DNA of 64,000 bases from an uncultured Nitrospina sp. (GTDB lineage Bacteria; Nitrospinota; Nitrospinia; Nitrospinales; VA-1): assembly GCA_937891765.1 (NCBI GenBank), contig CALAGQ010000037.1, positions 1 to 64,000 on the forward strand, read 5' to 3'. The notes under the pieces were generated by a model. It had not been told where the DNA came from. It worked only from the letters and a program-made list of their open reading frames with translations, and made no database searches. The position numbers and the translations under genes were made by a program. This document shows positions 34,633 through 42,887 of the stretch, piece by piece (within the stretch, counting starts at the first letter, position 1; the number at the start of each line of letters is the position of its first letter).

Positions 34633-36567
34633 TTACTTTTTGCATTTTAAAAAGATAATTGCGAGCGGAGGTAAAGTAAGGTTAACAGAATAAGGTTGCC
34701 CGTGCCAACTCATGGAGTCACTATGAACAGGCTGCGGATTACCAATCCCCCCTCCTCCAAACTCTTCGGCATCACTGTTGAGAATTTCCTCCCAGGCACC
34801 TTCACAAGGGACCCCAACGCGGTAATCAAATCTCGGGACCGGTGTAAAATTCAAAGCCGCGATAATTTTCTCATCAGGATCGTTCCCCTTCCTGATGAGA
34901 GTGAAAATACTTTGCTCCGAGTCACAGCAATCAATCCATTCAAACCCTTCATGAGAAAACTCATTTTGGTAAAGTGCTGGCTCGTTGACATAAAGATGAT
35001 TGAGGTTTTTCAGCCAAGACTGCACCCCTTTATGTGGCGAATATTCCAAAAGATGCCAATCAAGACTTTTGTCATGATGCCATTCCGCCCACTGGGCGAA
35101 CTCCCCCCCCATGAAAAGAAGTTTTTTCCCCGGCTGGGAAAACATATGGCCGAATAACAATCTCAAGTTGGCGAACTTTTGCCAGTCATCCCCCGGCATA
35201 CGGGCAATCAGAGAACCCTTGCCATGAACCACTTCATCATGAGACAGCGGCAAAATAAAGTTTTCATGATAGGCATACAACATGCGAAAGGTTAAGTGGT
35301 CGTGGTGAAATTTCCTATGAACAGGATCGGTTTGCATATACTCCAGCGTGTCATGCATCCAGCCCATGTCCCACTTCATTCCGAATCCCAACCCACCTAC
35401 ATAAGTGGGTTTCGAGACCATGGGCCAATCCGTCGACTCTTCCGCCATGGTCTGGGCATGCGGATGTTTGTCATACACCACCTCATTAAATTTCCGCAAA
35501 AACCCAATTGCCTCCAGGTTTTCCCGGCCACCATGAACATTGGGGATCCATTCTCCCTCTTTCCTTGAGTAATCGAGATAGAGCATGGAGGCTACGGCAT
35601 CGACCCGCAGTCCATCTATGTGAAACATATCCAACCAATAAAGCGCGTTGCTGATAAGAAAGCTTGATATCTCATTGCGGCCATAATTGAAAATGAGAGA
35701 GCCCCAGTCAGGATGAAAACCCTGCTGTTCATCGGCATGCTCATAAAGATGGGTGCCATCAAACAACCCTAACGCAAATTCATCAGTAGCAAAATGGGAG
35801 GGCACCCAATCCAGTATCACCCCGATATTATTCTGATGGAGGAGGTCCACAAGGTACATGAAGTCCTGTGGCGTTCCGAATCGACTCGTTGGAGCAAAAT
35901 ATCCCGTGCACTGGTAACCCCATGACCCATAAAAGGGATGCTCCATAACCGGGAGAAACTCAACATGGGTGAATTCCATTCCCTTGAGATACTCCGCTAA
36001 AAGCGGCGCCAATTCAAGGTAGGTGAGCGGAGAATTATCAAGCTTACGCATCCACGATCCAATATGCATTTCATAAATGGAAACAGGACTGTTATGAAAG
36101 TCATGCCTCTTGCGCCCCTGATCCATCCAGTTTTGATCTTTCCACGAGTATTCCAAGTCCCAGACAATGCTCCCAGTTCTGGGAGATGTTTCGCAAAACA
36201 ACGCAAAAGGGTCGGCCTTCTCAACCCGGTATCCATTATGGTGGGATTGAACATGATATTTATAGATGTCACCCTTCTCGACTCCGGGAAAGAATCCTTC
36301 CCAGATTCCAGACTCCTGCTTAGGGTGTAGAGGGTGTTGTCCCTTTTTCCATCCGTTAAAATCGCCTACGACATGAACCTCTTCCGCGTTGGGAGCCCAG
36401 ACCGCAAAGTAGGTCCCCGGCACGCCATTTATTTCCACCCTGTGAGCCCCCATCTTTTCATAAAGACGAAAATGATTACCCTCATTAAATAGGTGAAGGT
36501 CATCGTTCGTCAGAAGAGAAAAGGGCTTATCATCTGTCCCTGAAATTTTTGATACGCTTCGAGTCAT
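34633..36567 (-). CDS. glgB: 1,4-alpha-glucan branching enzyme
   Basis: GlgB makes the alpha-1,6 branches of glycogen. The 644-residue protein has an N-terminal CBM48 region (GTYFAVWAPNAEEVHVVGDFNGW) and a GH13 barrel. Barrel motifs are EFLPVMEHPFYGSWGYQ, the nucleophile region DGLRVDAVASMLYLDY, the acid AEESTDWPMV and LSHDEVVHGKGS. A C-terminal beta domain follows. The short N-terminus, with only one CBM48 module, matches the shorter GlgB class. It is the first gene of the leftward glgB-GH57-malQ unit, divergent from the small membrane gene at 36654. Confidence 0.96.
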   Translation of the reverse strand: MTRSVSKISGTDDKPFSLLTNDDLHLFNEGNHFRLYEKMGAHRVEINGVPGTYFAVWAPNAEEVHVVGDFNGWKKGQHPLHPKQESGIWEGFFPGVEKGDIYKYHVQSHHNGYRVEKADPFALFCETSPRTGSIVWDLEYSWKDQNWMDQGRKRHDFHNSPVSIYEMHIGSWMRKLDNSPLTYLELAPLLAEYLKGMEFTHVEFLPVMEHPFYGSWGYQCTGYFAPTSRFGTPQDFMYLVDLLHQNNIGVILDWVPSHFATDEFALGLFDGTHLYEHADEQQGFHPDWGSLIFNYGRNEISSFLISNALYWLDMFHIDGLRVDAVASMLYLDYSRKEGEWIPNVHGGRENLEAIGFLRKFNEVVYDKHPHAQTMAEESTDWPMVSKPTYVGGLGFGMKWDMGWMHDTLEYMQTDPVHRKFHHDHLTFRMLYAYHENFILPLSHDEVVHGKGSLIARMPGDDWQKFANLRLLFGHMFSQPGKKLLFMGGEFAQWAEWHHDKSLDWHLLEYSPHKGVQSWLKNLNHLYVNEPALYQNEFSHEGFEWIDCCDSEQSIFTLIRKGNDPDEKIIAALNFTPVPRFDYRVGVPCEGAWEEILNSDAEEFGGGGIGNPQPVHSDSMSWHGQPYSVNLTLPPLAIIFLKCKK

Positions 36568-36653
36568 ATTTTGGTTACTATGGATACTAAAGACCTGTCT
36601 TTAAAGGCACAGGACGGATTTGCAATCTACACATCATAGCATGACGTCACATC

Positions 36654-37016
36654 ATGAACGATAAAGAAGATCAGCAAAAATTCCTGGATTTCACCCGCCG
36701 TAAGCTGGATGCAGGCACAGATGATCTCGATGCCGACACCCGCGAAAAATTAATACAAATGCGGCATCGGGCTCTGGAATCTTCTCTAGAGGGAGAAAGT
36801 AGTTTCCCTAACTGGGCGACCCTACCTATCATCGCATTTGTTACCGCAGTGATATTTATTATATTGATCTACGTCAAACCCGGCCCTCAAACTGACAACA
36901 GCCCGGAAGACCTGGAAATCTTGTTATCCAACGACCCAATTGAATTTTACGAAAACCTAGAGGTACTCCAGAAATGGAAGGACCAGAAAAATGCAAATGA
37001 AAAAAAGAACCCTTAA
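36654..37016 (+). CDS. Small single-pass membrane protein
   Basis: The 120-residue protein has a charged N-terminal segment of about 55 residues, one membrane helix at about 60-79 (LPIIAFVTAVIFIILIYV) and an acidic C-terminal tail. It overlaps the start of a DUF3106-like gene by 26 bases. In proteobacteria a small membrane protein (DUF3619 type) and a DUF3106 protein often follow a sigma factor gene, and this pair resembles that arrangement, but no sigma factor gene is present here. Family membership is inferred mainly from context. Confidence 0.6.
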   Translation: MNDKEDQQKFLDFTRRKLDAGTDDLDADTREKLIQMRHRALESSLEGESSFPNWATLPIIAFVTAVIFIILIYVKPGPQTDNSPEDLEILLSNDPIEFYENLEVLQKWKDQKNANEKKNP

Positions 37017-37404
37017 CATAGTTCTTTTTCTGGCAGTGCTGGTATTTTCAGCAACTCCGATCACAGGTCAGGAAATCTCTATAAAATGGGATGACCTGGG
37101 TTCAGGAGAAAAACAAATCCTGGCCCCCCTTCAGGATAAATGGGCTGCACTTTCACCCGCAAAACAAACCCGGTTGAATAACGGGGCAAAAATGTGGAAT
37201 GCAATGAGTTCAGAACAACAAAAAACCTTCAAACAAAAACTCCAAGCCTGGAAACAAAAGAACCCTGACGAAAAATTCAAAATTCGTAACCAGTTCGCAC
37301 AATTTCAAAGTCTGCCCGAGACAGAAAAGCAAGCACTGCGCGATGCCTATGAAGATTTCAAATATCTTCCACTACTCACTAGCCCTCCGCCGAGGAGCCA
37401 CTAG
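36991..37404 (+). CDS. DUF3106-like secreted protein
   Basis: The 137-residue protein has a signal peptide (KKRTLNIVLFLAVLVFSATPITGQ). It then repeats short Trp-containing helices (LQDKWAALSPAKQTRLNNGAKMW, LQAWKQKNPDEKFKIRNQF, FQSLPETEKQALRDAYEDF), the rhythm of DUF3106. GGAAGG lies about ten bases before ATG 36991. The stop TAG (37402-37404) lies inside the left arm of a 97-bp inverted-repeat element, so the last few residues (SPPPRSH) may come from the element. It is probably periplasmic and of unknown function. Confidence 0.65.
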   Translation: MQMKKRTLNIVLFLAVLVFSATPITGQEISIKWDDLGSGEKQILAPLQDKWAALSPAKQTRLNNGAKMWNAMSSEQQKTFKQKLQAWKQKNPDEKFKIRNQFAQFQSLPETEKQALRDAYEDFKYLPLLTSPPPRSH

Positions 37405-37494
37405 CCGTGGGGCCAGTGAGCAATAGCTGAGTCTTGCGAGCAAAGAGTTATCTTGGCTTAATACGCCCTTACTAGTTGCCTCCACGGCTAGTGG
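37398..37494. repeat. 97-bp element with 13-bp perfect terminal inverted repeats
   Basis: CCACTAGCCGTGG (37398-37410) and its exact reverse complement CCACGGCTAGTGG (37482-37494) bound 71 bases of unrelated sequence. The TAG stop of the upstream DUF3106-like gene lies in the left arm and the TAG stop of the convergent PvdO-like gene lies in the right arm on the other strand. No clear target duplication is visible. It may be a MITE-like insertion or a large bidirectional termination structure. Confidence 0.7.
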
Positions 37495-38111
37495 GCACAT
37501 CTGAATCCGACATAATGAAATTTGTGAATAGGCAGGCTGTATATCCTGTGGGAGGATTTCAAACTCCCCACTCCATTTCTCCATGATCCTCCCCGAACCA
37601 CCTTTCCACTGAGTTCATGATCACTTTGGGTCCACTCCCAGACATTTCCGGCCATGTCATAGAGTCCCCATGAGTTCGGTTTCTTTTTTCCTACAATATG
37701 AGTCTGCTTGTCGGCATTGCCCTTATGCCATGCGTAGAGGTCTGCCTGGTCTTCGCCCCAATAATAAGGCGATGTTGTTCCTGCCCGAAGGGCTTTTTCC
37801 CACTCCTGTTCCGTGGGCAAACGCTTCCCGACCTTGTCGCAAAAGGCGACGGCTTGGTTCCAGGTCACCTTTTCAACAGGCCGTTCCGCCCCTTGAAAAT
37901 AAGAGGGATTGGTGAGCATGACCTTAAAATATTCCGCCTGCGTCACTTCATATTGGTCTATATAAAATCCATGCCCTATTTCACCTGCGCCAATTGCGCT
38001 GAGTTCATTTGGAGCGACATATACCATGCCAGAAGTATTGACTCCCGGATTCATAACCAACCATAAAGCCAGAAAACCCGGCACTAAATGAAAATCAAAG
38101 AATAGGCTCAC
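37488..38111 (-). CDS. SUMF1/PvdO-family (formylglycine-generating-like) protein
   Basis: The 207-residue protein has the FGE-sulfatase fold marks: MVYVAP near residue 29, FYIDQYEVTQAEYFKVM, PVEKVTWNQAVAFCDKVGKRLPTEQEWEKALRAG, WGLYDMAGNVWEWT, VVRGGSW and a closing YVGFRCAH. A hydrophobic N-terminus suggests export or anchoring. Most family members outside true FGE lack known enzymatic activity and act as ligand-binding or assembly domains. The start is GTG 38111. It lies six bases after the K+ channel gene and is probably cotranscribed. The stop is in the arm of the 97-bp inverted repeat, just where the family normally ends. Confidence 0.8.
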   Translation of the reverse strand: MSLFFDFHLVPGFLALWLVMNPGVNTSGMVYVAPNELSAIGAGEIGHGFYIDQYEVTQAEYFKVMLTNPSYFQGAERPVEKVTWNQAVAFCDKVGKRLPTEQEWEKALRAGTTSPYYWGEDQADLYAWHKGNADKQTHIVGKKKPNSWGLYDMAGNVWEWTQSDHELSGKVVRGGSWRNGVGSLKSSHRIYSLPIHKFHYVGFRCAH

Positions 38112-38117
38112 GATAAT

Positions 38118-38936
38118 CTAACGTGGCAGGTTTCTTCTTTCTATCGAAGCATTGATTGCTTTTCCACAATGCGGGCACTCTGCAGGGCGCATTTTTTGTT
38201 TTTGCAGTTCTTCGATAAACCCGTAGGCGATGATTCCGACAGGCAGGCCAAATGTTCCCAAACCCAGTATGGAAATGAAGCCTCCAAAAAGTTTTCCTAA
38301 CGTGGTGATGGGATACACATCTCCATAGCCCACCGTCGTCATGGTGGAGACCGCCCACCACATTGCCGCCGGAATACTCGAAAAAGCCTCAGGCTGGGCT
38401 CTGTTCTCGATAAAATAAATTACTCCGGAAGCAAAAACCAGCATCCCCATCGTTACGGCCAGAACGATCAGCAACTCCTGCCGGACATCCTTTAATACCG
38501 ATTTTAGCAGATGCAGGGATTTGGAATAGCGCGCCATTTTGAACAAGGCAAAAAGTCGGAACAAACGGAGCACCCTAAGAAAGCGCAAGTCCGAGTCCAA
38601 AAAAATTGGCAGATAAAAAGGAACCAACACCATCAAGTCGATGATCGCAGAAGGTGTGAGCATGTAGCGAATCCGCCCCTTGACCGGACTGGCGAATTCT
38701 GGGTTCAGCGTACAAGTCCAGACACGTAGAACATATTCAATGGTAAACACTATCATGGAAAACCATTCGAAGACCCTGAACGGTCCCGAATACATTTCGG
38801 AAACATCCTGCATGGTTTCGAGAGCAACCGCAAAAATATTGAGAACAATCAGGGAAATAATAAAAATATTGAAACCACGACTGAGAAAATCACTTTTAGA
38901 TTCCGGCTCAAGAATTTCACCGATCCGTTGCTTCAT
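38118..38936 (-). CDS. Voltage-gated-type potassium channel
   Basis: The 272-residue protein shows six membrane segments. An S4-like helix with regularly spaced arginines (RFLRVLRLFRLFALFKMAR) is followed by a pore loop with the selectivity filter TMTTVGYGDVYP and a glycine-hinged S6 (GLGTFGLPVGIIAYGF). This is the Kv architecture, which tetramerises to pass K+ across the inner membrane. The short cytoplasmic tail has CPHCGKA, a lone CxxC. Its start is ATG 38936. It is the first gene of a pair with the PvdO-like protein. Voltage dependence is inferred from S4 only. Confidence 0.9.
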   Translation of the reverse strand: MKQRIGEILEPESKSDFLSRGFNIFIISLIVLNIFAVALETMQDVSEMYSGPFRVFEWFSMIVFTIEYVLRVWTCTLNPEFASPVKGRIRYMLTPSAIIDLMVLVPFYLPIFLDSDLRFLRVLRLFRLFALFKMARYSKSLHLLKSVLKDVRQELLIVLAVTMGMLVFASGVIYFIENRAQPEAFSSIPAAMWWAVSTMTTVGYGDVYPITTLGKLFGGFISILGLGTFGLPVGIIAYGFIEELQKQKMRPAECPHCGKAINASIERRNLPR

Positions 38937-39220
38937 GGGCTATTCCTTTTGATGGCTGAGGTTCTGGTTCATCACAACACATTGATAATCATGCCGCCTT
39001 ATAGAATTGAAATAAATAGACAATATATTGGCGCAAGTGTGAAAACACCCCAGTTCATGAAACGAGGGTATCGAAAGGAAAATCTCCTGACCAAGCTGAT
39101 CTCCTTATTTTAAAATGACTTACAGGCATCCTCACTGACAATTAAAGTTTGGCATGGAACTTGCCGTAAAGGTATGTAGCTAAAGATATTTCTACCTCTA
39201 TTACAGGAAGGTAAATGACC

Positions 39221-39352
39221 ATGGAAAAGGTTAAAGTTGCATACCCCATCACGGACAGCTCTAATTCTTCAGAATCTTTTGTATTCAAAAGTATTTTCGC
39301 CTCTTTAGCAGGTGCCTCTATTCCCGCAGTTATTTTCTATTTCTTGATGTAA
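39221..39352 (+). CDS. Possible small membrane protein
   Basis: A 43-residue frame starts at ATG 39221, nine bases after AGGAAGG (39205-39211). An in-frame ATG at 39215 is closer to the Shine-Dalgarno than usual. The N-terminus is polar (MEKVKVAYPITDSSNSSES) and the C-terminal half is one hydrophobic helix (FASLAGASIPAVIFYFLM). It lies in the 440-base gap between the divergent K+ channel and the convergent secretin-like gene. Ribosome site and membrane helix together support a real microprotein, but homologues would be needed to confirm it. Confidence 0.45.
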   Translation: MEKVKVAYPITDSSNSSESFVFKSIFASLAGASIPAVIFYFLM

Positions 39353-39379
39353 CGGATAATCCGTTGTCTTAACAAAAAA

Positions 39380-40255
39380 TCACTGCTCATCCACTCTTAG
39401 AAATACGCTCCTTTTTTCTATCTGGCTGGACGTGTTTCTGCTAGCAATTTCTGAGCCCTGCTCATCCCGGTTCTGGCTTAGTCCTCCCAGCTCAATCCAC
39501 TCCCCAAGTCGTCCCCTTATCACGGTATTGAGACCCGTTGTTTCTATGTTCCCATTAATGATTCGAGATTGCTGTGGGGAAATCTCCAGAATAACCTGAT
39601 CGCCCCGAATACGAGGCAGAACCCTGAACCCAGTCCGCACATCCTTAAATTCAGTGGATTCAAATTGATTGTTTCTATTCCCCGTCCTGAAATTTTCCGT
39701 TATTGTGAAGGGTATCTGCTGACCAATATAAATGGTTGCCGGGTTCCCCTCCAGAGTGGTGACAACCTGCGTGTTCATTTCATCTGAATGAGATTCTCGA
39801 TCAGAAATTCTTCCACGGACCGTCCCTCTTCCCGATTTACCTTCCACAACCACGCCCTCTCTTTCTCCGGTACTAATAATCACCCGGCCCGAGTCACCGA
39901 TAGGAACTTCGCCGCTCAACTCCTGCTCCCGCATATTCAATTGCGACCGCAGACCCAGTTTCACAGTGATTTGTAAATTTCTGAGTTGGGCATCTATTTT
40001 TCCGAGAAGGCTTTTAATCTCCCGCAGTTTCCGGGGAGAAGCACGCACAATGAGCTGCTGGCGCATTCCTGTGACGGACTCATTACGCCCCAGCAGTGGG
40101 CGAATAATGGGGATCACCTCCTCCACCGTTCTATTTTTAAGGGGAATGACCTCCAGCTTCTCCTGAGCCATTACCACCGGAACGGTGAGGAAAACAATTA
40201 AAAAAACGTGCTTCAGGGTTCTTGGAAACATAAAAGGACTTGCCAAAAATGACAT
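39380..40255 (-). CDS. Stand-alone secretin-like (type II/III secretion) domain protein
   Basis: The 291-residue protein has a signal peptide and a short secretin N-domain (LEVIPLKNRTVEEVIPIIRPLL, RQQLIVRASPRKLREIKSLLGKID). A partial secretin C-domain includes EGNPATIYIGQQIPFTIT, GFRVLPRIRGDQVILEISPQQS and LGEWIELGG. Full secretins exceed 500 residues and form outer-membrane gates with many partners; none are nearby. The shortened form suggests a periplasmic or non-pore protein. ATG 40255 is used; an in-frame ATG at 40231 starts closer to the signal (MFPRTLKHVFLIVFL) and is also possible. Confidence 0.75.
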   Translation of the reverse strand: MSFLASPFMFPRTLKHVFLIVFLTVPVVMAQEKLEVIPLKNRTVEEVIPIIRPLLGRNESVTGMRQQLIVRASPRKLREIKSLLGKIDAQLRNLQITVKLGLRSQLNMREQELSGEVPIGDSGRVIISTGEREGVVVEGKSGRGTVRGRISDRESHSDEMNTQVVTTLEGNPATIYIGQQIPFTITENFRTGNRNNQFESTEFKDVRTGFRVLPRIRGDQVILEISPQQSRIINGNIETTGLNTVIRGRLGEWIELGGLSQNRDEQGSEIASRNTSSQIEKRSVFLRVDEQ

Positions 40256-40290
40256 CTGGAAACGCCTAAATTGTATCAGGTAAACCGGAG

Positions 40291-40830
40291 CTAAAATCCG
40301 TGGGTTTTGATCTTCGGAACAGATTTAATGAAATCCTGAAAACCATTCAGGCCCTCCGCAACATAACCCTCAAACGCAGTCTCTTCCATATTGCTTTTGG
40401 AGACCACTTTAGGCCGGGGCTGTAACTTTTTACCATGTTTCAAGAATTTGACAAAGTTCCCCCGACATTCATCCACAAACCGATTGAAATCATGATCGAC
40501 GGTCATTCGGGCAGAGTAAAAACGCTTATTAGTTTTCTGCCGTTGGCAAACAAGCTCAGAACTCTTAAAACGGATTTGGGCCTCTTCCTTCCGCTTCAAA
40601 AGTTGTTCGTAGGAAAAGCGTTTTTGGTCATCGCGTAAGAAATTATAGGCGGCGGTAGAAAGGACGAATTGCTGATTCTCTGCATCGGTCGAATCGGCCC
40701 GATCCGGGTGATATTTTCGGGCCAACTGCCAATAACGTTTCTTAATCTGCTCTCCGCTGGCATAATTTTCCAGACCAAGGAGACGGTAAAGGTTATAGGC
40801 TTTTAAAATTGAAGGGTATTTCATTCTCAT
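40291..40830 (-). CDS. J-domain protein
   Basis: The 179-residue protein has an N-terminal J domain at about 13-75 with intact HPD (LARKYHPDRADSTD). The flanking helices are NLYRLLGLENYASGEQIKKRYWQ and QQFVLSTAAYNFLRDDQKRFSYEQLL. The rest is basic and unassigned, without zinc repeats. Such proteins stimulate DnaK at specific sites or on specific clients. It may start at ATG 40830 or, two codons later, at 40824. It lies back-to-back with a membrane protein gene and near another DnaJ-like gene. Confidence 0.8.
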   Translation of the reverse strand: MRMKYPSILKAYNLYRLLGLENYASGEQIKKRYWQLARKYHPDRADSTDAENQQFVLSTAAYNFLRDDQKRFSYEQLLKRKEEAQIRFKSSELVCQRQKTNKRFYSARMTVDHDFNRFVDECRGNFVKFLKHGKKLQPRPKVVSKSNMEETAFEGYVAEGLNGFQDFIKSVPKIKTHGF

Positions 40831-40921
40831 TATTATACAACTTCAAGCCATAAGGGGACGCTAAAATTGCCGAACACATAATATGGGTTATTAAAAGCTA
40901 TAAGTATTATAAAATTGGTCT

Positions 40922-41611
40922 ATGATCGAACTAACCTCAGTCCTACTCATACTGCTTCTCTTCGTGTTTCCCCTGCCCATTTTTGCCGCCAGTTTAGGAT
41001 TGTTCACCACTCGTATTATTTATAACAAATATGAGTCCTTCAGAATACAACCCGCCGAAGGAAAAAAGAGCATGATCGCAGGTACGGTATTATTCCTTAT
41101 AAATGCTATTTGTAGTATTTTACTGGGGGCCGCTCTGGCATTTGCGGTTCAGTATTTTATACTCGATAATTTTTATCTTTTTATCTTCAACTTTTTATTC
41201 TGCTCAGCAATTTCACTAAGATGGTTTGATTTTACCCATAACCTCTATCGGCAGTTTATCTTCAAGCTCATACCCAATAAGGCTTTCGCTACATCTTATT
41301 TTGTCAATTGTCAGGGTTTTCGGAAGAGGGGCGGTTTCGGACTGACCCCGGTTTATACCGATGCAGGAACATTGAATCTGGAAGAAAACCGGCTGGTCTT
41401 TAAAGGGGTATTTCGGGAAGAAACCTTCACTCCCAGCAATGTTATTCACATAGAAAAGCAAAGTTTCGAAAAAATAAAAATTCACTCAAAGCAAAATGAT
41501 CTTAAAAAACCGGAAGTATTTTTAATCACCCTGAAAGAAAAATTTTACCCGTTCGAAAGCCGCCAGGACCGTGACAAGATTTTCGAACAGTTGAGATCCC
41601 AGCCCGCCTGA
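40922..41611 (+). CDS. Membrane protein with C-terminal PH/GRAM-like region
   Basis: The 229-residue protein has three hydrophobic segments: 1-30, 48-85 and about 86-105. A soluble tail of about 115 residues follows. Tail segments such as GTLNLEENRLVFKGVFREETFTP and SKQNDLKKPEVFLITLKEKFYPF look like strands of a PH or GRAM-type bacterial domain; this is shape recognition only. No known family is certain. It lies upstream of the DnaJ-like/small membrane protein pair and may be part of the same locus. Confidence 0.55.
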   Translation: MIELTSVLLILLLFVFPLPIFAASLGLFTTRIIYNKYESFRIQPAEGKKSMIAGTVLFLINAICSILLGAALAFAVQYFILDNFYLFIFNFLFCSAISLRWFDFTHNLYRQFIFKLIPNKAFATSYFVNCQGFRKRGGFGLTPVYTDAGTLNLEENRLVFKGVFREETFTPSNVIHIEKQSFEKIKIHSKQNDLKKPEVFLITLKEKFYPFESRQDRDKIFEQLRSQPA

Positions 41612-41629
41612 AATTGCCAATTCCCTCTA

Positions 41630-41658
41630 TTGAATGATTAAGCAATAGAAGATAGAAT
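41630..41658 (+). promoter_or_regulatory. Promoter of the DnaJ-like gene
   Basis: TTGAAT (41630-41635) and TAGAAT (41653-41658) are 17 bases apart, 33 bases before the ATG. It is a housekeeping-type promoter and lacks the TTGACAT-GTCTTATC block of dnaK and htrA. Confidence 0.5.
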
Positions 41659-41691
41659 AAAGAAACCTCTAAAAAGTAAAGATACCCTTTC

Positions 41692-42603
41692 ATGGCTCAG
41701 CCCACCACTCGAAATTATTACAAAATTCTCGGCGTTACCCAGAAAACTTCTAAAGCCGATCTCAAAAAAAAATATCGCGAGCTGGCGAAAAAATACCACC
41801 CGGACACCAACTCAGGAAGCAAGCAAGCTGAAGACAAGTTCAAAATCATTTCCGAGGCTTATGAAGTACTCAGCAATGCGAAAAAGAGAAAGGCCTATGA
41901 TCGCGAGCGCTCCTATCAGAAGAGAGCTCCGCGTCGGCCCAAGGGTCAGCCCAATTGGAATAATCCTCCCAGCGGATTCGGAAAAGACCCGGGTAGCAAT
42001 CAACAGGGTTATGAAGAACCTTTCGCTCAAGAACCGGAGCCGGTTGATCCGGATATGCCGACCAGTGGGTTTGATCTGCAGTTCATGGTTGATGTCCCCC
42101 TCCCTGTTGCGGCGTTGGGGGGAACGATTCCCTACAACTATGAAAAATATGTACGATGCGAGGAATGTGAAGGCACCGGGACGCAGGGAAGTGACGAGTG
42201 CCTGGTGTGTCAGGGAAAACAATTGATCGTCCGTTCGGTAACTCTGGATGTGAAAATTCCTCCGGGCGTGGCCGACCAGTACACTCTGGCCTTTATTAAA
42301 GAAGGCGGGGAAGGCAGAAATGGAGGCCCCCCTGGAGAACTGTTTTTAAAGGTATGCGTCCAACCGCACCCCAAATTCAAGCGCATCAAAAACGATATCA
42401 TCCATGAAGTGACCATCTCTGCCAAACTGGCGGAAGAAGGCGGGTCGCTTGAGGTTGAAACCCTCAATGGAACCACAACCATTCAGGTGGAAGAAGAAAC
42501 TCTGGTGGGAGAAGAACTACGCATACTCGGAGAAGGTGCGGCCATAAACTGGGGGAAAAAGCGCGGCGACCTCATCATCAAGTTTAATATTGAGGAAGAA
42601 TGA
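41692..42603 (+). CDS. DnaJ-like chaperone with one reduced zinc site
   Basis: The 303-residue protein has a J domain with HPD (KKYHPDTNSGS), a Pro/Gln-rich linker and DnaJ C-terminal substrate domains (LDVKIPPGVADQYTLAF, LFLKVCVQPHPKFKR, GEGAAINWGKKRGDLIIKF). Between them is a reduced cysteine segment with only two CxxC units (CEECEGTG and CLVCQGK), enough for one zinc ion instead of the two in DnaJ. That places it between type I DnaJ and zinc-less CbpA. It overlaps the next gene by ATGA. It may serve a specialised DnaK function. Confidence 0.85.
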   Translation: MAQPTTRNYYKILGVTQKTSKADLKKKYRELAKKYHPDTNSGSKQAEDKFKIISEAYEVLSNAKKRKAYDRERSYQKRAPRRPKGQPNWNNPPSGFGKDPGSNQQGYEEPFAQEPEPVDPDMPTSGFDLQFMVDVPLPVAALGGTIPYNYEKYVRCEECEGTGTQGSDECLVCQGKQLIVRSVTLDVKIPPGVADQYTLAFIKEGGEGRNGGPPGELFLKVCVQPHPKFKRIKNDIIHEVTISAKLAEEGGSLEVETLNGTTTIQVEEETLVGEELRILGEGAAINWGKKRGDLIIKFNIEEE

Positions 42604-42884
42604 GCATGGCGTTTATTTTGTTCATGACCGGCTTCGCTTTGATTCTGGCATTAATTATATGGATAATTTTTCGACCTGGGAAACCCCCGCCTTCCAAAAA
42701 ATCCAAACGACAGACGAAAAAAATACCACCCAAGGGGAAAACACACACTACAGCGAACAGCCCTTTAAACTCCGAATCGGACGTTCCAAGCGACGAACTA
42801 ATGAAAGAAATTGCTACGGAATTACTGAAAAAGAATGTGAAAGTGGTCAGCCATGTGGTGCAGCAATGGTTACGTGATAAATGA
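42600..42884 (+). CDS. Small membrane-anchored protein
   Basis: The 94-residue protein has one N-terminal membrane helix (FILFMTGFALILALIIWIIF), a basic Pro/Lys-rich stretch (GKPPPSKKSKRQTKKIPPKGK) and a C-terminal amphipathic helix (DELMKEIATELLKKNVKVVSHVVQQWLRD). That tail resembles FliG-like or EscJ-type helix pairs only loosely, so I give no family. The ATGA overlap with the DnaJ-like gene indicates translational coupling and perhaps a chaperone-tethering role. Confidence 0.6.
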   Translation: MSMAFILFMTGFALILALIIWIIFRPGKPPPSKKSKRQTKKIPPKGKTHTTANSPLNSESDVPSDELMKEIATELLKKNVKVVSHVVQQWLRDK

Positions 42885-42887
42885 GGT

